A stretch of 64,000 nucleotides of DNA from Promethearchaeota archaeon (GTDB lineage Archaea > Asgardarchaeota > Lokiarchaeia > Sigyniarchaeales > SOKP01), in contig JAHPZJ010000013.1 in the NCBI GenBank assembly GCA_019058245.1, positions 381,166-445,165 of the forward strand. Reading direction: 5' to 3'. Within the stretch, counting starts at the first letter, position 1. Each line of letters begins with the position of its first letter. Of the stretch, positions 36,686-45,229 are shown piece by piece. The position numbers were made by a program, and so were the translations under genes. The notes under the pieces are model-generated. The model was not told where the DNA came from and did no database searches. It saw only the letters and a list, made by a program, of their open reading frames with translations.

Positions 36686-36876
36686 TTTTAAACTAATTTG
36701 AAGTAAATCTTCTCTTTTCTTTTTATCTGTTTTATAAATAGTCAAGTTACTATTTTCTAAATAAATTTATTTTAAATTAAAGTTAATAACAGAAGAATTC
36801 TTCAATAACTTTAATAAAGCTATAAATTTTCAAATAACAGAATTATTAATAAAAAAATTAAGTTATCAAAAATCTA

Positions 36877-39204
36877 TTGGTAGATAGTATGGTAAGTCAA
36901 GATGAAAATGTAGAGGAAGAAGGAATTAAAATAGTAAGATCTAGTTCTGCATTTGATTGTGGAGGTCGATGCCCTTTAAGATTTCATGTTAAAGATGGAA
37001 AGGTGATACGAGTAGAAGGTGATGATTTTCCAGATCCAGACAAACAACTTAGAACATGTTTAAGATGTAGAGCAATTAGACAGTATATCTATCATCCAGA
37101 GAGATTAAGATATCCATTAAGAAGAGCTGGTCCTAAGGGTTCTGGGAAATTTGAAAGAATTTCATGGGATGAAGCTTATGATATTATCGCAGAAAAACTA
37201 AAAGAAACTATAGAAAAATATGGAAATCAAAGTATATTATTGGTTACTGGAGGAGGTTATCTTGCAGCACTACATACTCCAGGAGCGGCTTATTCTAGAT
37301 TATTAAACCAATTAGGTGGATTTTCATCATTTTATGGTAATATTTCTTCCCAAGGAGCAATTTTTGGAACTCAGGCATCATATGGTTTTGGACAGATCTT
37401 TGTTGGTAACAGTCGGGAGGATTGGATGAATACAAAATTAATTATATGCTGGGGTTGGGATCCTGCACGTCAGATTTCAGGAACAAATACATTGTGGTGG
37501 TTAATTAAAGCAAGAGAAAATGGCGTAAAAGTGATTGTTATTGATCCACGCTATTCGGATACTGCCTTAGTAGCTGCTGATCAATGGATCCCAATAATTC
37601 CCGGAACGGATACAGCTATGATGGCTGCTGTCGCACATGTAATTCTTAGAGAAAATCTGCAAGATCAAGAATTTCTCGACAAATATACTCATGGTTTTGA
37701 TAAATATAAAGCATATGTAATGGGAGATGAGGATGGAATTCCTAAAACACCAGAGTGGGCTGAAAAGATATGTGGAGTGAAAGCATCTGTCATAGAAGAT
37801 TTAGCAATTGAATATGCTACAACCAAGCCTGCTGCGTTAGAAGATTGTCAAGGTCCTGCCCGTTCAGCTATGGGAGGGCAATATAATCGAGGTGCTATAA
37901 CACTCTCTGCAATGACGGGAAATATTGGAAAACATGGTGGTAGTGCCTGTGGTGGTCTTCACGGGATTCCATATGGCCATATGTTTAGAGGAATAATAAT
38001 TCCATCTGGTACAAATAAAGCTTATCCAAAAGGTAAGTCTTTAAGAGGCAATATTAATCCTAGAGATCGTTTAGACACTAGAATGCATGTAAATAAAATC
38101 TTTGATGCAATTCTAAACGGAAAATCAGGAGGTTATCCTTCAGATATAAAGTTTGCCTGGTTCTGTCAATGCGATTTCCTCAATCAGATAGGAAATACTA
38201 ATAAATCAGCAAAAGCTATGAGCCGAGAGGATTTGTTTACCGTAGTTCCAGAACTATGGTTAACACCCACTGCTCAATATGCCGACATCGTCCTTCCTGT
38301 GACGGGATTTCCTGCAAGGAGTGACCTTTCAAGACCTTGGCCCTCAGGACCTTATTTTGGTTACATGAATAAAGCAATCGAACCCATAGGTGAATGTAAG
38401 GATGATATACAAATAGCAGAAGAATTAGCTGAAAGACTGGGGATTAAAAATTTCAAAAGAGAAGAACTTCTTGATCAGTTTTTAAACAATCCTCAATTAG
38501 CTCCAGCAAAACCTCTTATAGATAAATACGATGATATTAATGATAAATGGCTTCGTTTATTAGCTGTTATGGCTCAAGATCTACGAACGAATATAAAAGA
38601 TTATGAGAAGTATAAAAGAGAAGGGATCCATAGAGTTGAGCTTAAAGAACCTTATGTTGCATTCAAAAAGAATATAGATGATTTGGAAAACAATCCTTTC
38701 CCAACACCTTCGGGAAAGATAGAAATATATTCTGATCAGATTGCGAGTTGGAATAGACCTCTATGTCCTCCAATTGCAAAATATATACCAACATGGGAAA
38801 ATCGTGATGATCCATTAGTAGAAAAATATCCCCTTCAATTAATTTCACCTCATCCAAGGCAACGGGTGCATTCAGAATTATATAAGATCGAATGGTTAAT
38901 GGAAGCAATTCCACACAGAATGTGGATAAATCCAGTTGACGCTGAACTTCGAGGTGTTAGAAATGGTGATATGTGTTTAGTCTTTAATGATAGAGGAACT
39001 GTAGCAATTGAAGCTTTTGTAACGAAAAGAATTATACCTAGAGTAGTATGCATTTATGAAGGTGCATGGTATAACCCAGATGAGAACGGAATTGATAGGG
39101 GTGGATGTCCAAATACCCTAACTAAGGATGCCATGGCCGAGGGAGGTGCCGCTGCATTAAAAACCTGTTTAGTTCAAGTTAAATTGGAAAAAGGAGATGA
39201 TTAA
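36877..39204 (+). CDS. Molybdopterin oxidoreductase, DMSO reductase family (DmsA-like)
   Basis: A 775-residue catalytic subunit with a bis-MGD type cofactor fold. The N-terminal cluster region has C28 and C32 (DCGGRCPLRFHV) and C61 and C64 (TCLRCRA). The usual first ligand cysteine is a serine (S24), and an extra cysteine is present where relatives have CLRG. Next come GKFERISWDEAYDII, FYGNISSQGAIFG (Ser candidate for the metal), ICWGWDPA, IDPRYSDTALVAADQW and the C-terminal cofactor domain (PLQLISPHPRQRVHS). No Tat signal is visible, so it is likely cytosolic. TTG 36877 or ATG 36889 may be the start. It overlaps the translation unit of the next gene. Confidence 0.9.
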   Translation: MVDSMVSQDENVEEEGIKIVRSSSAFDCGGRCPLRFHVKDGKVIRVEGDDFPDPDKQLRTCLRCRAIRQYIYHPERLRYPLRRAGPKGSGKFERISWDEAYDIIAEKLKETIEKYGNQSILLVTGGGYLAALHTPGAAYSRLLNQLGGFSSFYGNISSQGAIFGTQASYGFGQIFVGNSREDWMNTKLIICWGWDPARQISGTNTLWWLIKARENGVKVIVIDPRYSDTALVAADQWIPIIPGTDTAMMAAVAHVILRENLQDQEFLDKYTHGFDKYKAYVMGDEDGIPKTPEWAEKICGVKASVIEDLAIEYATTKPAALEDCQGPARSAMGGQYNRGAITLSAMTGNIGKHGGSACGGLHGIPYGHMFRGIIIPSGTNKAYPKGKSLRGNINPRDRLDTRMHVNKIFDAILNGKSGGYPSDIKFAWFCQCDFLNQIGNTNKSAKAMSREDLFTVVPELWLTPTAQYADIVLPVTGFPARSDLSRPWPSGPYFGYMNKAIEPIGECKDDIQIAEELAERLGIKNFKREELLDQFLNNPQLAPAKPLIDKYDDINDKWLRLLAVMAQDLRTNIKDYEKYKREGIHRVELKEPYVAFKKNIDDLENNPFPTPSGKIEIYSDQIASWNRPLCPPIAKYIPTWENRDDPLVEKYPLQLISPHPRQRVHSELYKIEWLMEAIPHRMWINPVDAELRGVRNGDMCLVFNDRGTVAIEAFVTKRIIPRVVCIYEGAWYNPDENGIDRGGCPNTLTKDAMAEGGAAALKTCLVQVKLEKGDD

Positions 39205-39206
39205 AG

Positions 39207-41213
39207 TTGCAAGTTGGATTTTATTTTGACCAAACGAGATGTACAGGTTGTAACGCATGCAGAATAGCTTGTAAGGATTGGCATGACCAGCCTTCAGGTC
39301 TAGCATCTTGGATGAGAATTAATTACCATGAAGAAGGTCCCTTTCCTAATATCTTAGCTAGTTATCTTATCTCAAACTGTTATCATTGTGAAGAACCAGT
39401 ATGTTCATACATTTGTCCTAATGAAGCAATTACTAAACGCGAGAAAGATGGTATTGTAATTGTTGATAAAGAAAAATGCCGCGAGGAACATTCTTGTGGT
39501 ATAATATCAAAAGAAGCCATGGGTCCTAATTACCTTTATGGTGAATCTGAAGCACCCTGTCAAATAGCTTGTCCTGTTCACCTTCATATCCCTGCTTATA
39601 CTGCATTAATCGCAAAAGGAAGATTTAAAGAATCACTAAATTTAATTAGGCGTAGGATGCCGCTACCTTCCGTTTGCGGTCGTGTATGCTTGCATCCGTG
39701 TGAAGAAGTCTGTAGTCGAAAAGAAGTGGATCAAGCTATTGCTATTGAAGCTCTTAAAGGTTTTGTGTCCGATAATGTTCCTATCGAACTTCCAAAACGT
39801 CTTCCACAAACACAATCAGATAAGGTAGCTATTATTGGCTCTGGTCCTGCTGGTTTAGGTGCAGCTTATGATTTAATAAGATTAGGATATGGTGTAACCA
39901 TTTTTGAAGCATTTTCCAAGGTTGGAGGGATGCTAACATTGGGGATCCCAGAACACCGTTTACCTCGTGATATTCTCAATCGTGATATTGATTACATTAA
40001 GGCTCTTGGTGTTGAAATTAAAACTAATAGCCCTGTTGATTTAAATTCTGGGTTAGATGACCTTTTGAATCAAGGTTTTGGTGCTGTACTAATAGCAATT
40101 GGTGCTCATAAAGGAAAGAGACTCGATATTCCTGGTGCAGATTTGGAGGGAAATCTAGTAGGAACTTCATTCATGCGAGATGTCAATCTTGGTAAAGAAG
40201 TAAAATTGGGTAATAAAGTTCTTGTAATCGGAGGTGGTAATGTTGCCATGGATTGTGCTCGTACTGCTCGTCGACTTGGAGTTTCTGAAGTAGGCGTTTC
40301 GTGTCTTGAATGTTGTGATGATATGCCTGCAGATGTTTCTGAAGTTGAACAAGCTCGTGAGGAGGGAATTGAGATCTATGATTCACGCACTTTTACAAAA
40401 ATTCTAAGTAATAAAGGAAGAATAACTGGAGTAAGTTGTCTTGAAATTACAGGATGTACCTTTGATGAAAATGGAAAAGCACATTTTGATGTTGTTGGTG
40501 AAGAAGAACAAATACTTGAAGCTGATACCATTATTTTCGCAATTGGTCAAACTCCTGATATTGAGAACAACGAGAAAATAAAGCTTAGTGCAATGGGAAC
40601 AATTGAAGCAGATTTGGAAACTATGATGCTTGATAACAAGGGAATCTTTGTAGCTGGAGACTGCTTTAGTGGTATAGCAAGTATAATAGATGCAATAGCT
40701 AGTGGACAAAAAGCAGCTTCAACAATAAGTCGTTTTCTTCAAGGTGATGTGCTTCGAGTCAGACCTCAACCAATTATCAAGGCAAGTGATATAAAATTAG
40801 AGATCCCTCCAGAAACTCAAAAACAGGATCGCCAACCAATGCCTTTATTATCCCCCTCCGAAAGAGTTTCTAATTTTAAAGAAGTTACTCTAGGTTTTAC
40901 AGAAGAAGCTGCGATTGCTGAAGCTGAACGATGCCTCAATTGCGCTGGACATCTATGTAAAGATGTTTGTCCATACTCTGCACCTCAGTTTGTTGAAGAA
41001 GGGAAAGCTAGAATGCAAAAGTGTAATTATTGTGTTGATCGATTTGATATTGGGAAATTACCTATATGTGTTGAAGCTTGTTATGCACGAGCTCTTGATT
41101 CAGATACTTTAGAAGAATTAAAAGCGAAATATGGAGATGTCCAAATAGCTCATGGATTTAAATATTCTGATGGAATAAAACCTGCAATAATATTCAAGTC
41201 AAAACAGAAATAA
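39207..41213 (+). CDS. DmsB-like ferredoxin with an inserted GltD-like flavoprotein domain
   Basis: A 668-residue electron-transfer subunit. Residues 1-92 are the first half of a DmsB/HybA-type four-cluster ferredoxin (CTGCNACRIACKDWHD, NCYHCEEPVCSYICP, VDKEKC). Residues about 108-510 form a GltD-like unit with its own N-terminal cysteines (C118, C122, C157, C161, C165, C169), FAD site GSGPAGLGAA (211-220), and NAD(P) site GGGNVAMDCAR (342-352). Residues 576-645 are the second half of DmsB: CKDVCPYSAPQF, KCNYCVDRF, LPICVEACYARALD. Thus an NAD(P)H-oxidising domain sits inside the ferredoxin. It starts at TTG with GGAGATGAT seven bases upstream, two bases after the molybdoenzyme stop. Confidence 0.9.
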   Translation: MQVGFYFDQTRCTGCNACRIACKDWHDQPSGLASWMRINYHEEGPFPNILASYLISNCYHCEEPVCSYICPNEAITKREKDGIVIVDKEKCREEHSCGIISKEAMGPNYLYGESEAPCQIACPVHLHIPAYTALIAKGRFKESLNLIRRRMPLPSVCGRVCLHPCEEVCSRKEVDQAIAIEALKGFVSDNVPIELPKRLPQTQSDKVAIIGSGPAGLGAAYDLIRLGYGVTIFEAFSKVGGMLTLGIPEHRLPRDILNRDIDYIKALGVEIKTNSPVDLNSGLDDLLNQGFGAVLIAIGAHKGKRLDIPGADLEGNLVGTSFMRDVNLGKEVKLGNKVLVIGGGNVAMDCARTARRLGVSEVGVSCLECCDDMPADVSEVEQAREEGIEIYDSRTFTKILSNKGRITGVSCLEITGCTFDENGKAHFDVVGEEEQILEADTIIFAIGQTPDIENNEKIKLSAMGTIEADLETMMLDNKGIFVAGDCFSGIASIIDAIASGQKAASTISRFLQGDVLRVRPQPIIKASDIKLEIPPETQKQDRQPMPLLSPSERVSNFKEVTLGFTEEAAIAEAERCLNCAGHLCKDVCPYSAPQFVEEGKARMQKCNYCVDRFDIGKLPICVEACYARALDSDTLEELKAKYGDVQIAHGFKYSDGIKPAIIFKSKQK

Positions 41214-41856
41214 TCAAATACAGAATAATTTTATAAATAAAAAAAGAATTGTGTAGTCTTTCAACTCTCTTCGTTTATAAAATCATTCTACTGGCTTTTT
41301 TTTATCATTTAATTTTAATTAATAAATATCCAATATTTATTGCACAAATCGGGAACGTGATAAAATCCCGTTTGAATCCAAGCAGTCCCAACCATAATTG
41401 GGTGAGATTTTACGATTTTTTAACTATAGCGGGATAATTTCTTTCAAGACTTCTAAAGTAATTCAAAAGGCATTACTCATGAAGTATGTCTTGAACTCGA
41501 TGACGAGAGACCAATCTGATAACCTTAAGGATGATCTTTCCTCTTAAGGAAAGATTGATGATTGGCATAAATAATGGAATTTTCGAGAAATTATTAATTG
41601 TTTATAAATAATTCGAAAGTTGTTTATAAAATTTACCAATATTAGAACTAAAAATGGGTTAATGGGATTATCACTTGAACATTCACTTGGTAGAGTAATA
41701 TAGATAAATTTTAAATTCGCAAGGATCGAAGAATAGATAGTTATAAAAAAAATTTATTGAATAAATATTTCATAGAATTGATTTACGACTTACATATTAA
41801 TACTTAAATCAAAAAATCAACTAGATAAATTAATTTACATGAAAATCTAACATACT
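41214..41856. other. 640-base gap holding a candidate structured RNA
   Basis: Between the convergent electron-transfer gene and a membrane-protein gene. The first 130 bases and the last 290 bases are plain AT-rich DNA. The middle (41348-41566) is less AT-rich and contains a chain of inverted repeats described separately. No credible ORF is present. Confidence 0.4.
41348..41566. ncRNA. Candidate structured RNA of unknown class
   Basis: Consecutive perfect or near-perfect pairings lie within 220 bases: TAAAATC/GATTTTA (41361-41367 with 41406-41412) enclosing CCCAA/TTGGG; TCAAGAC/GTCTTGA (41444-41450 with 41488-41494) enclosing AGTAAT/ATTACT (41457-41462 with 41472-41477); CTCG/CGAG with an ATGA loop (41496-41507); and CCAATC/GATTGG (41511-41516 with 41560-41565) enclosing the 9-bp hairpin ATCTTTCCT/AGGAAAGAT (41534-41555). 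Competing pairs (CGGGA with TCCCG, ATCCCG with CGGGAT) also exist. It is not a tRNA, 5S RNA or SRP RNA that I recognise. Strand is undetermined. Confidence 0.4.
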
Positions 41857-42621
41857 TTATAAAAGATCTAGAATATTCTGCACATCAAAGCCATAGGTTA
41901 ATAATTGGATTAATAAACCAATTAAACCAGCAGCAATTGCTGCAGCTAATGCCCAAAAACTCCAAGTAGGCCAAGGTTTGTTTTGAAAATTATATCCCAT
42001 TTTAAATTGTTCATATAGAACTAAAACACCCCATACAATTAGAGCTATATCAAAAGCCCATGTGGAAATTTCATGTAATTCAGGGGGGTAATTTTTTAAC
42101 CAGCCAGCACGTGAACCAATCATCAAAAGATCTATCTCCTGGGGTGCACGCACGACTAAAAATAAAAATCCTATATGGATAATAAATAACCACGCAAACA
42201 CCAATAAATGCATATTAAGCCATGTCCATGTACGTTTTTGCAACTTGTCTTGGAGCAGAAATTTACCTCGTTTTCGTTCAAAAGTAACAACAATTCCAAA
42301 CAAAACTAAGAGAATAAATACGATGATTACAATTACAAACGGATTTACCGATCCTGATGCTAGAATAGGAAGTAGAAAAGACTGAACTAATGCGATTGAG
42401 CGAGGGATAGGGCTTTTTTGATACCATGCTAATCCTACAGTAAGAAAAATCAAACTATACGCCCAATTATGGATGTATAAAGGTTTTCCTTGAAGAAAAT
42501 CAAGACTGAATGGCATAATATACCAAATGAAATAGATTAATCCTAATGCAATTAACCCTAGACCAGGTCCAACAAGTTTATTATGTTTAATTTCTTCAAG
42601 TTTTTCTTTTTCTTCTTTCAT
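41857..42621 (-). CDS. Multi-spanning membrane protein, unknown function
   Basis: A 254-residue integral membrane protein with a charged N-terminus (MKEEKEKLEEIKHNK) and about seven hydrophobic helices (around 18-38, 47-63, 72-90, 93-112, 132-155, 186-203 and 222-245). Histidines occur inside or next to several helices (YIHNWAYS, NMHLLVFAWLFIIHIGF), which would allow a haem-type cytochrome b role, but the spacing does not match a family I know. It lies beyond the candidate RNA from the DmsA/DmsB-like pair and on the other strand, so a membrane-anchor role for that enzyme is only a possibility. Confidence 0.7.
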   Translation of the reverse strand: MKEEKEKLEEIKHNKLVGPGLGLIALGLIYFIWYIMPFSLDFLQGKPLYIHNWAYSLIFLTVGLAWYQKSPIPRSIALVQSFLLPILASGSVNPFVIVIIVFILLVLFGIVVTFERKRGKFLLQDKLQKRTWTWLNMHLLVFAWLFIIHIGFLFLVVRAPQEIDLLMIGSRAGWLKNYPPELHEISTWAFDIALIVWGVLVLYEQFKMGYNFQNKPWPTWSFWALAAAIAAGLIGLLIQLLTYGFDVQNILDLL

Positions 42622-42743
42622 TTTAATTCACAATTTTAATTTTTTAATCATTACTTAGTTGATAAATCATAATTAGATTACAAGATATTTAGTAATTTAG
42701 TTTTTAAAATAAAAATCAAGCTTCATATAATCACTCATACTAT

Positions 42744-43559
42744 TTAATATCGTGGATTTTCTTTATATCTATTAAATAAAACTTTTAATCGATCTTGAGG
42801 CATTCCAAGACGCCATAGTAACGACATTAGTATCCATTTCCAAATAGTTCTGAAGATTCCATATTTTTCAAATCGACGAGTGGAATTATATATCCCGATG
42901 CGGTAGATACATGCAATCCCTTTACCTCCACGCCAATTACTTATACTTTTAGGCAATACTCTTTTTGCAAACTTCATTAGACGTCGACCAAAATCGAAAC
43001 CTTCACAAATCCACATTGGTGCGAATCCATTTAGAGCTTCAAAAACCCATTTCCTTACAAATATAGCATTATCTGCGGGATATGCTTTAAAAGTTTGAAA
43101 TAGTATGTTTCCAACCCAACCAAATGTGTAAACTGCCGTTCGCATAAAGCTATTTGGATTTGAATTATTATCCCATTTCCATTTCTTTGTAAAAGCTCCA
43201 CCAAGTATTAAAGGATTTCTAAGACGGCCAAAGAGCAAAAATAACGTACCAGGTCGAAGTTTTATATCTGCATGAAGAAATAAGAGAATATCAGATTTTG
43301 CAATCTCACCACCAAGATTTGATTGTAGTACTCTTCCTCGAGGAGACTCAATTACGATATCTGCTAACTTTCTCGCGATTTCTTTTGTATTATCAGTAGA
43401 TCCCCCATCACTTACAATAATTTCAATAGGAATGGAAAGACCAGAAGGAAATAGAGCAGCTCTTTTAACTGAAGCAATTGTATCAGCTATATAATTAGCT
43501 TCATTAAGAGTAATAATTATTATACTAATCTTTGGTGAAGTCTTGAACTGAATAGTTAT
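42744..43559 (-). CDS. Glycosyltransferase family 2 protein (rSAM-associated transferase 2 type), apparent ATA start
   Basis: The GT-A fold is complete: SIIIITLNEANYIADTIASV, IPIEIIVSDGGSTDNTKEIA, SPRGRVLQSNLGG and ILLFLHADIKLRPG with the DXD-like HAD site, then a TTG at 43238 and 164 more residues to the stop. This matches the class called transferase 2, rSAM/selenodomain-associated (TIGR04283 in my memory). No ATG, GTG or TTG precedes the fold. A strong GGAGG (43566-43570) follows the previous gene's stop, and the in-frame codon at ideal spacing is ATA (43557-43559), which gives 271 residues. Either an unusual start codon or a sequence error is implied. The last gene of a four-gene operon. 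Confidence 0.8.
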   Translation of the reverse strand: MTIQFKTSPKISIIIITLNEANYIADTIASVKRAALFPSGLSIPIEIIVSDGGSTDNTKEIARKLADIVIESPRGRVLQSNLGGEIAKSDILLFLHADIKLRPGTLFLLFGRLRNPLILGGAFTKKWKWDNNSNPNSFMRTAVYTFGWVGNILFQTFKAYPADNAIFVRKWVFEALNGFAPMWICEGFDFGRRLMKFAKRVLPKSISNWRGGKGIACIYRIGIYNSTRRFEKYGIFRTIWKWILMSLLWRLGMPQDRLKVLFNRYKENPRY

Positions 43560-43570
43560 AAAGATCCTCC

Positions 43571-44194
43571 CTAATCTGGTAATTCGAAACTAATTTTATT
43601 TGATAATTTAGAATTCTTAAGGTCATCGAGTACATCAATATCGGAAAGAGTTGGTAATAGAAAATATTTTATACCAAGCTTATTAATATCTGCTATAGTA
43701 TCAGAAAATACGGAGGATGTACTCCACTTTTTATTTATAAACAATTCTTGATGTATTTCTTTAAGTCCCATCAAATAGTATCCTCCATCTTTTGCTGGTC
43801 CCAGTACAACATCATAATTTAGTAGTTGGTCAAATGCTTCATTAATAATCCTAGCAGTTAATTCCAAACAATCGCTTCCTATTATTACAGCTTTACGGTA
43901 TCGTTGTAGCGTGATCCTAAAGGCTTGCAGCATCTTTTCTCCAAAATCAGAACCTTTTTGTAAAAATTTTATAAAGAATTCTTTTTCCCAAAGATCATTC
44001 TCATCGATATAATCCGAATAAAATAATAAACGCGCACATGGAACTTCAAGTGAAATAGATCGTGTGTGTTCAATTAATACTTTATAAACAGTTAAAGCAC
44101 TCTCTTCTCCAATATCTGCAGCTAAACGTGTTTTTACACATCCTATATTAGGATTTCTTACAAGGATTATTAAGCCTTTATCATTCATTTTCAT
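43571..44194 (-). CDS. DUF2064 family transferase (rSAM-associated transferase 1 type)
   Basis: About 207 residues, a nucleotidyl/glycosyltransferase-like fold of the DUF2064 family. Marks are LIILVRNPNIGCVKTRLAAD near the start, FGEKMLQAFR, AVIIGSDCLELTARIINEAF, VLGPAKDGGYYLMGL and DIDVLDDL. In many genomes this class (TIGR04282 in my memory) is next to a GT2 partner, as here. It overlaps the radical SAM gene by ATGA (ATG at 44194), and its stop is directly followed by the ribosome site of the next gene. The product of the pathway is unknown. An earlier TTG in frame is less likely as start. Confidence 0.88.
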   Translation of the reverse strand: MKMNDKGLIILVRNPNIGCVKTRLAADIGEESALTVYKVLIEHTRSISLEVPCARLLFYSDYIDENDLWEKEFFIKFLQKGSDFGEKMLQAFRITLQRYRKAVIIGSDCLELTARIINEAFDQLLNYDVVLGPAKDGGYYLMGLKEIHQELFINKKWSTSSVFSDTIADINKLGIKYFLLPTLSDIDVLDDLKNSKLSNKISFELPD

Positions 44195-45189
44195 ATAACT
44201 ATTGTTGTGCAATTATTATTTACTCTAACTAGATCTTTTGAGTTTGCTTTTTGCCACTCAAGGTTTATTTCTTCCCCACGACACCAAGGGCAATATTCAT
44301 CATGATTATTTAATTTTCCTCTTATTGCTCGCCTACTAGCGCAACCTCCTTGACATAAACAATCTGCGGCAACTGGAGGGATGGCTTGAGCCATTATAAA
44401 TTGTTGAGTTTCAAAGATTTTTTCACCAAGCTCTAATAGGTCATTGATATCGGGAATGGGTTCAATAGCTTTATTATTTCCCCAATATACACAAGGGATT
44501 ACTTGTCCTTTAGGATTAATTCGTATGCTTTTACGACCACAAGGAGAAAAAATCTCCCCCAGTCCTAGCGCGGCTCTTACAACAGGTTCAAAACAAGAGA
44601 TGACCTTACCTTTGCTAAATAATAGTCGAAATCCCTCCCAGAATTCCTTATAATTAAGCTGATAATCGTCTGTATTTACAGATTGAAAAACACTAACACG
44701 CAAGTTAACTCCATATGAACGGGCAAGATCTACCATCTGGTCCATCTTGTCGTAATTAACAGACATCATTGTAGTAAGTATAGTCAATTCAATACCTGCG
44801 TTATCGCATCGTTTAATAGCCCTATTTACTAATTCCCAATTTCCTTTACCACGAAATTTATCTTGTTCTTGACTCGTAGGGAAATCAATGGAAACTTCAA
44901 TATCATTGAAAAGTTCTAAATATTTATCGGAAAGTCTACTTATAGTCAAACCGTTGGAGGCTAAACTGAGTCGCACATCTCGACAAGCTAAAAAGTTAAG
45001 AATTTCAAGGAATTCTGGATTTAATATATTTTCTCCAGTACCCATCCCTATCGAACTAATAGGTATCGCTTTGCATAGCTTTTGAATTTGTTTTAAAGTA
45101 ATATTAGAGATCTGCGTTTTATCACGATAACAATGTGTACAATTTAAATCACAATTATTGGTTAAACCAATTCCAATTGAATATTTCAT
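44191..45189 (-). CDS. Radical SAM protein with SPASM-like C-terminus
   Basis: 332 residues. The CX3CX2C motif is C13-C17-C20 in NNCDLNCTHCYRD. The barrel has MGTGENILNP in place of the common GGEP, LASNGL and SIDFP. The C-terminal part has Cys-rich SPASM-like elements: FSPCGRKSIRINPKGQVIPC, then DCLCQGGCASRRA and DEYCPWCRG, enough for auxiliary [4Fe-4S] clusters. Such enzymes modify peptides, proteins or small molecules by radical chemistry. It lies between a methyltransferase (40-base gap) and the two transferases, which it overlaps, so it is part of one pathway. The substrate is unknown. Confidence 0.88.
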   Translation of the reverse strand: MKYSIGIGLTNNCDLNCTHCYRDKTQISNITLKQIQKLCKAIPISSIGMGTGENILNPEFLEILNFLACRDVRLSLASNGLTISRLSDKYLELFNDIEVSIDFPTSQEQDKFRGKGNWELVNRAIKRCDNAGIELTILTTMMSVNYDKMDQMVDLARSYGVNLRVSVFQSVNTDDYQLNYKEFWEGFRLLFSKGKVISCFEPVVRAALGLGEIFSPCGRKSIRINPKGQVIPCVYWGNNKAIEPIPDINDLLELGEKIFETQQFIMAQAIPPVAADCLCQGGCASRRAIRGKLNNHDEYCPWCRGEEINLEWQKANSKDLVRVNNNCTTIVI

Positions 45190-45229
45190 TTATTCCATCT
45201 CCATATATTTAAGATTAAATTACCTCACT

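Noticed and set aside
41249..41437. 62-codon plus-strand ORF in the long gap
   Set aside because: It overlaps the structured RNA candidate, has no ribosome site and no protein-like features.
41348..41566. Possible RNase P RNA, tRNA or C/D-box guide RNA
   Set aside because: GAGGAAAG on the minus strand resembles an RNase P motif but lies inside a 9-bp hairpin, and the other conserved RNase P blocks are absent. A GTTTGAATCC string recalls a T-loop but has no matching stems. C and D box strings do not have proper sequence and spacing.
42744..43238. A complete 164-residue protein starting at TTG 43238
   Set aside because: The same frame upstream encodes the whole nucleotide-binding half of a family 2 glycosyltransferase, so the TTG is internal.
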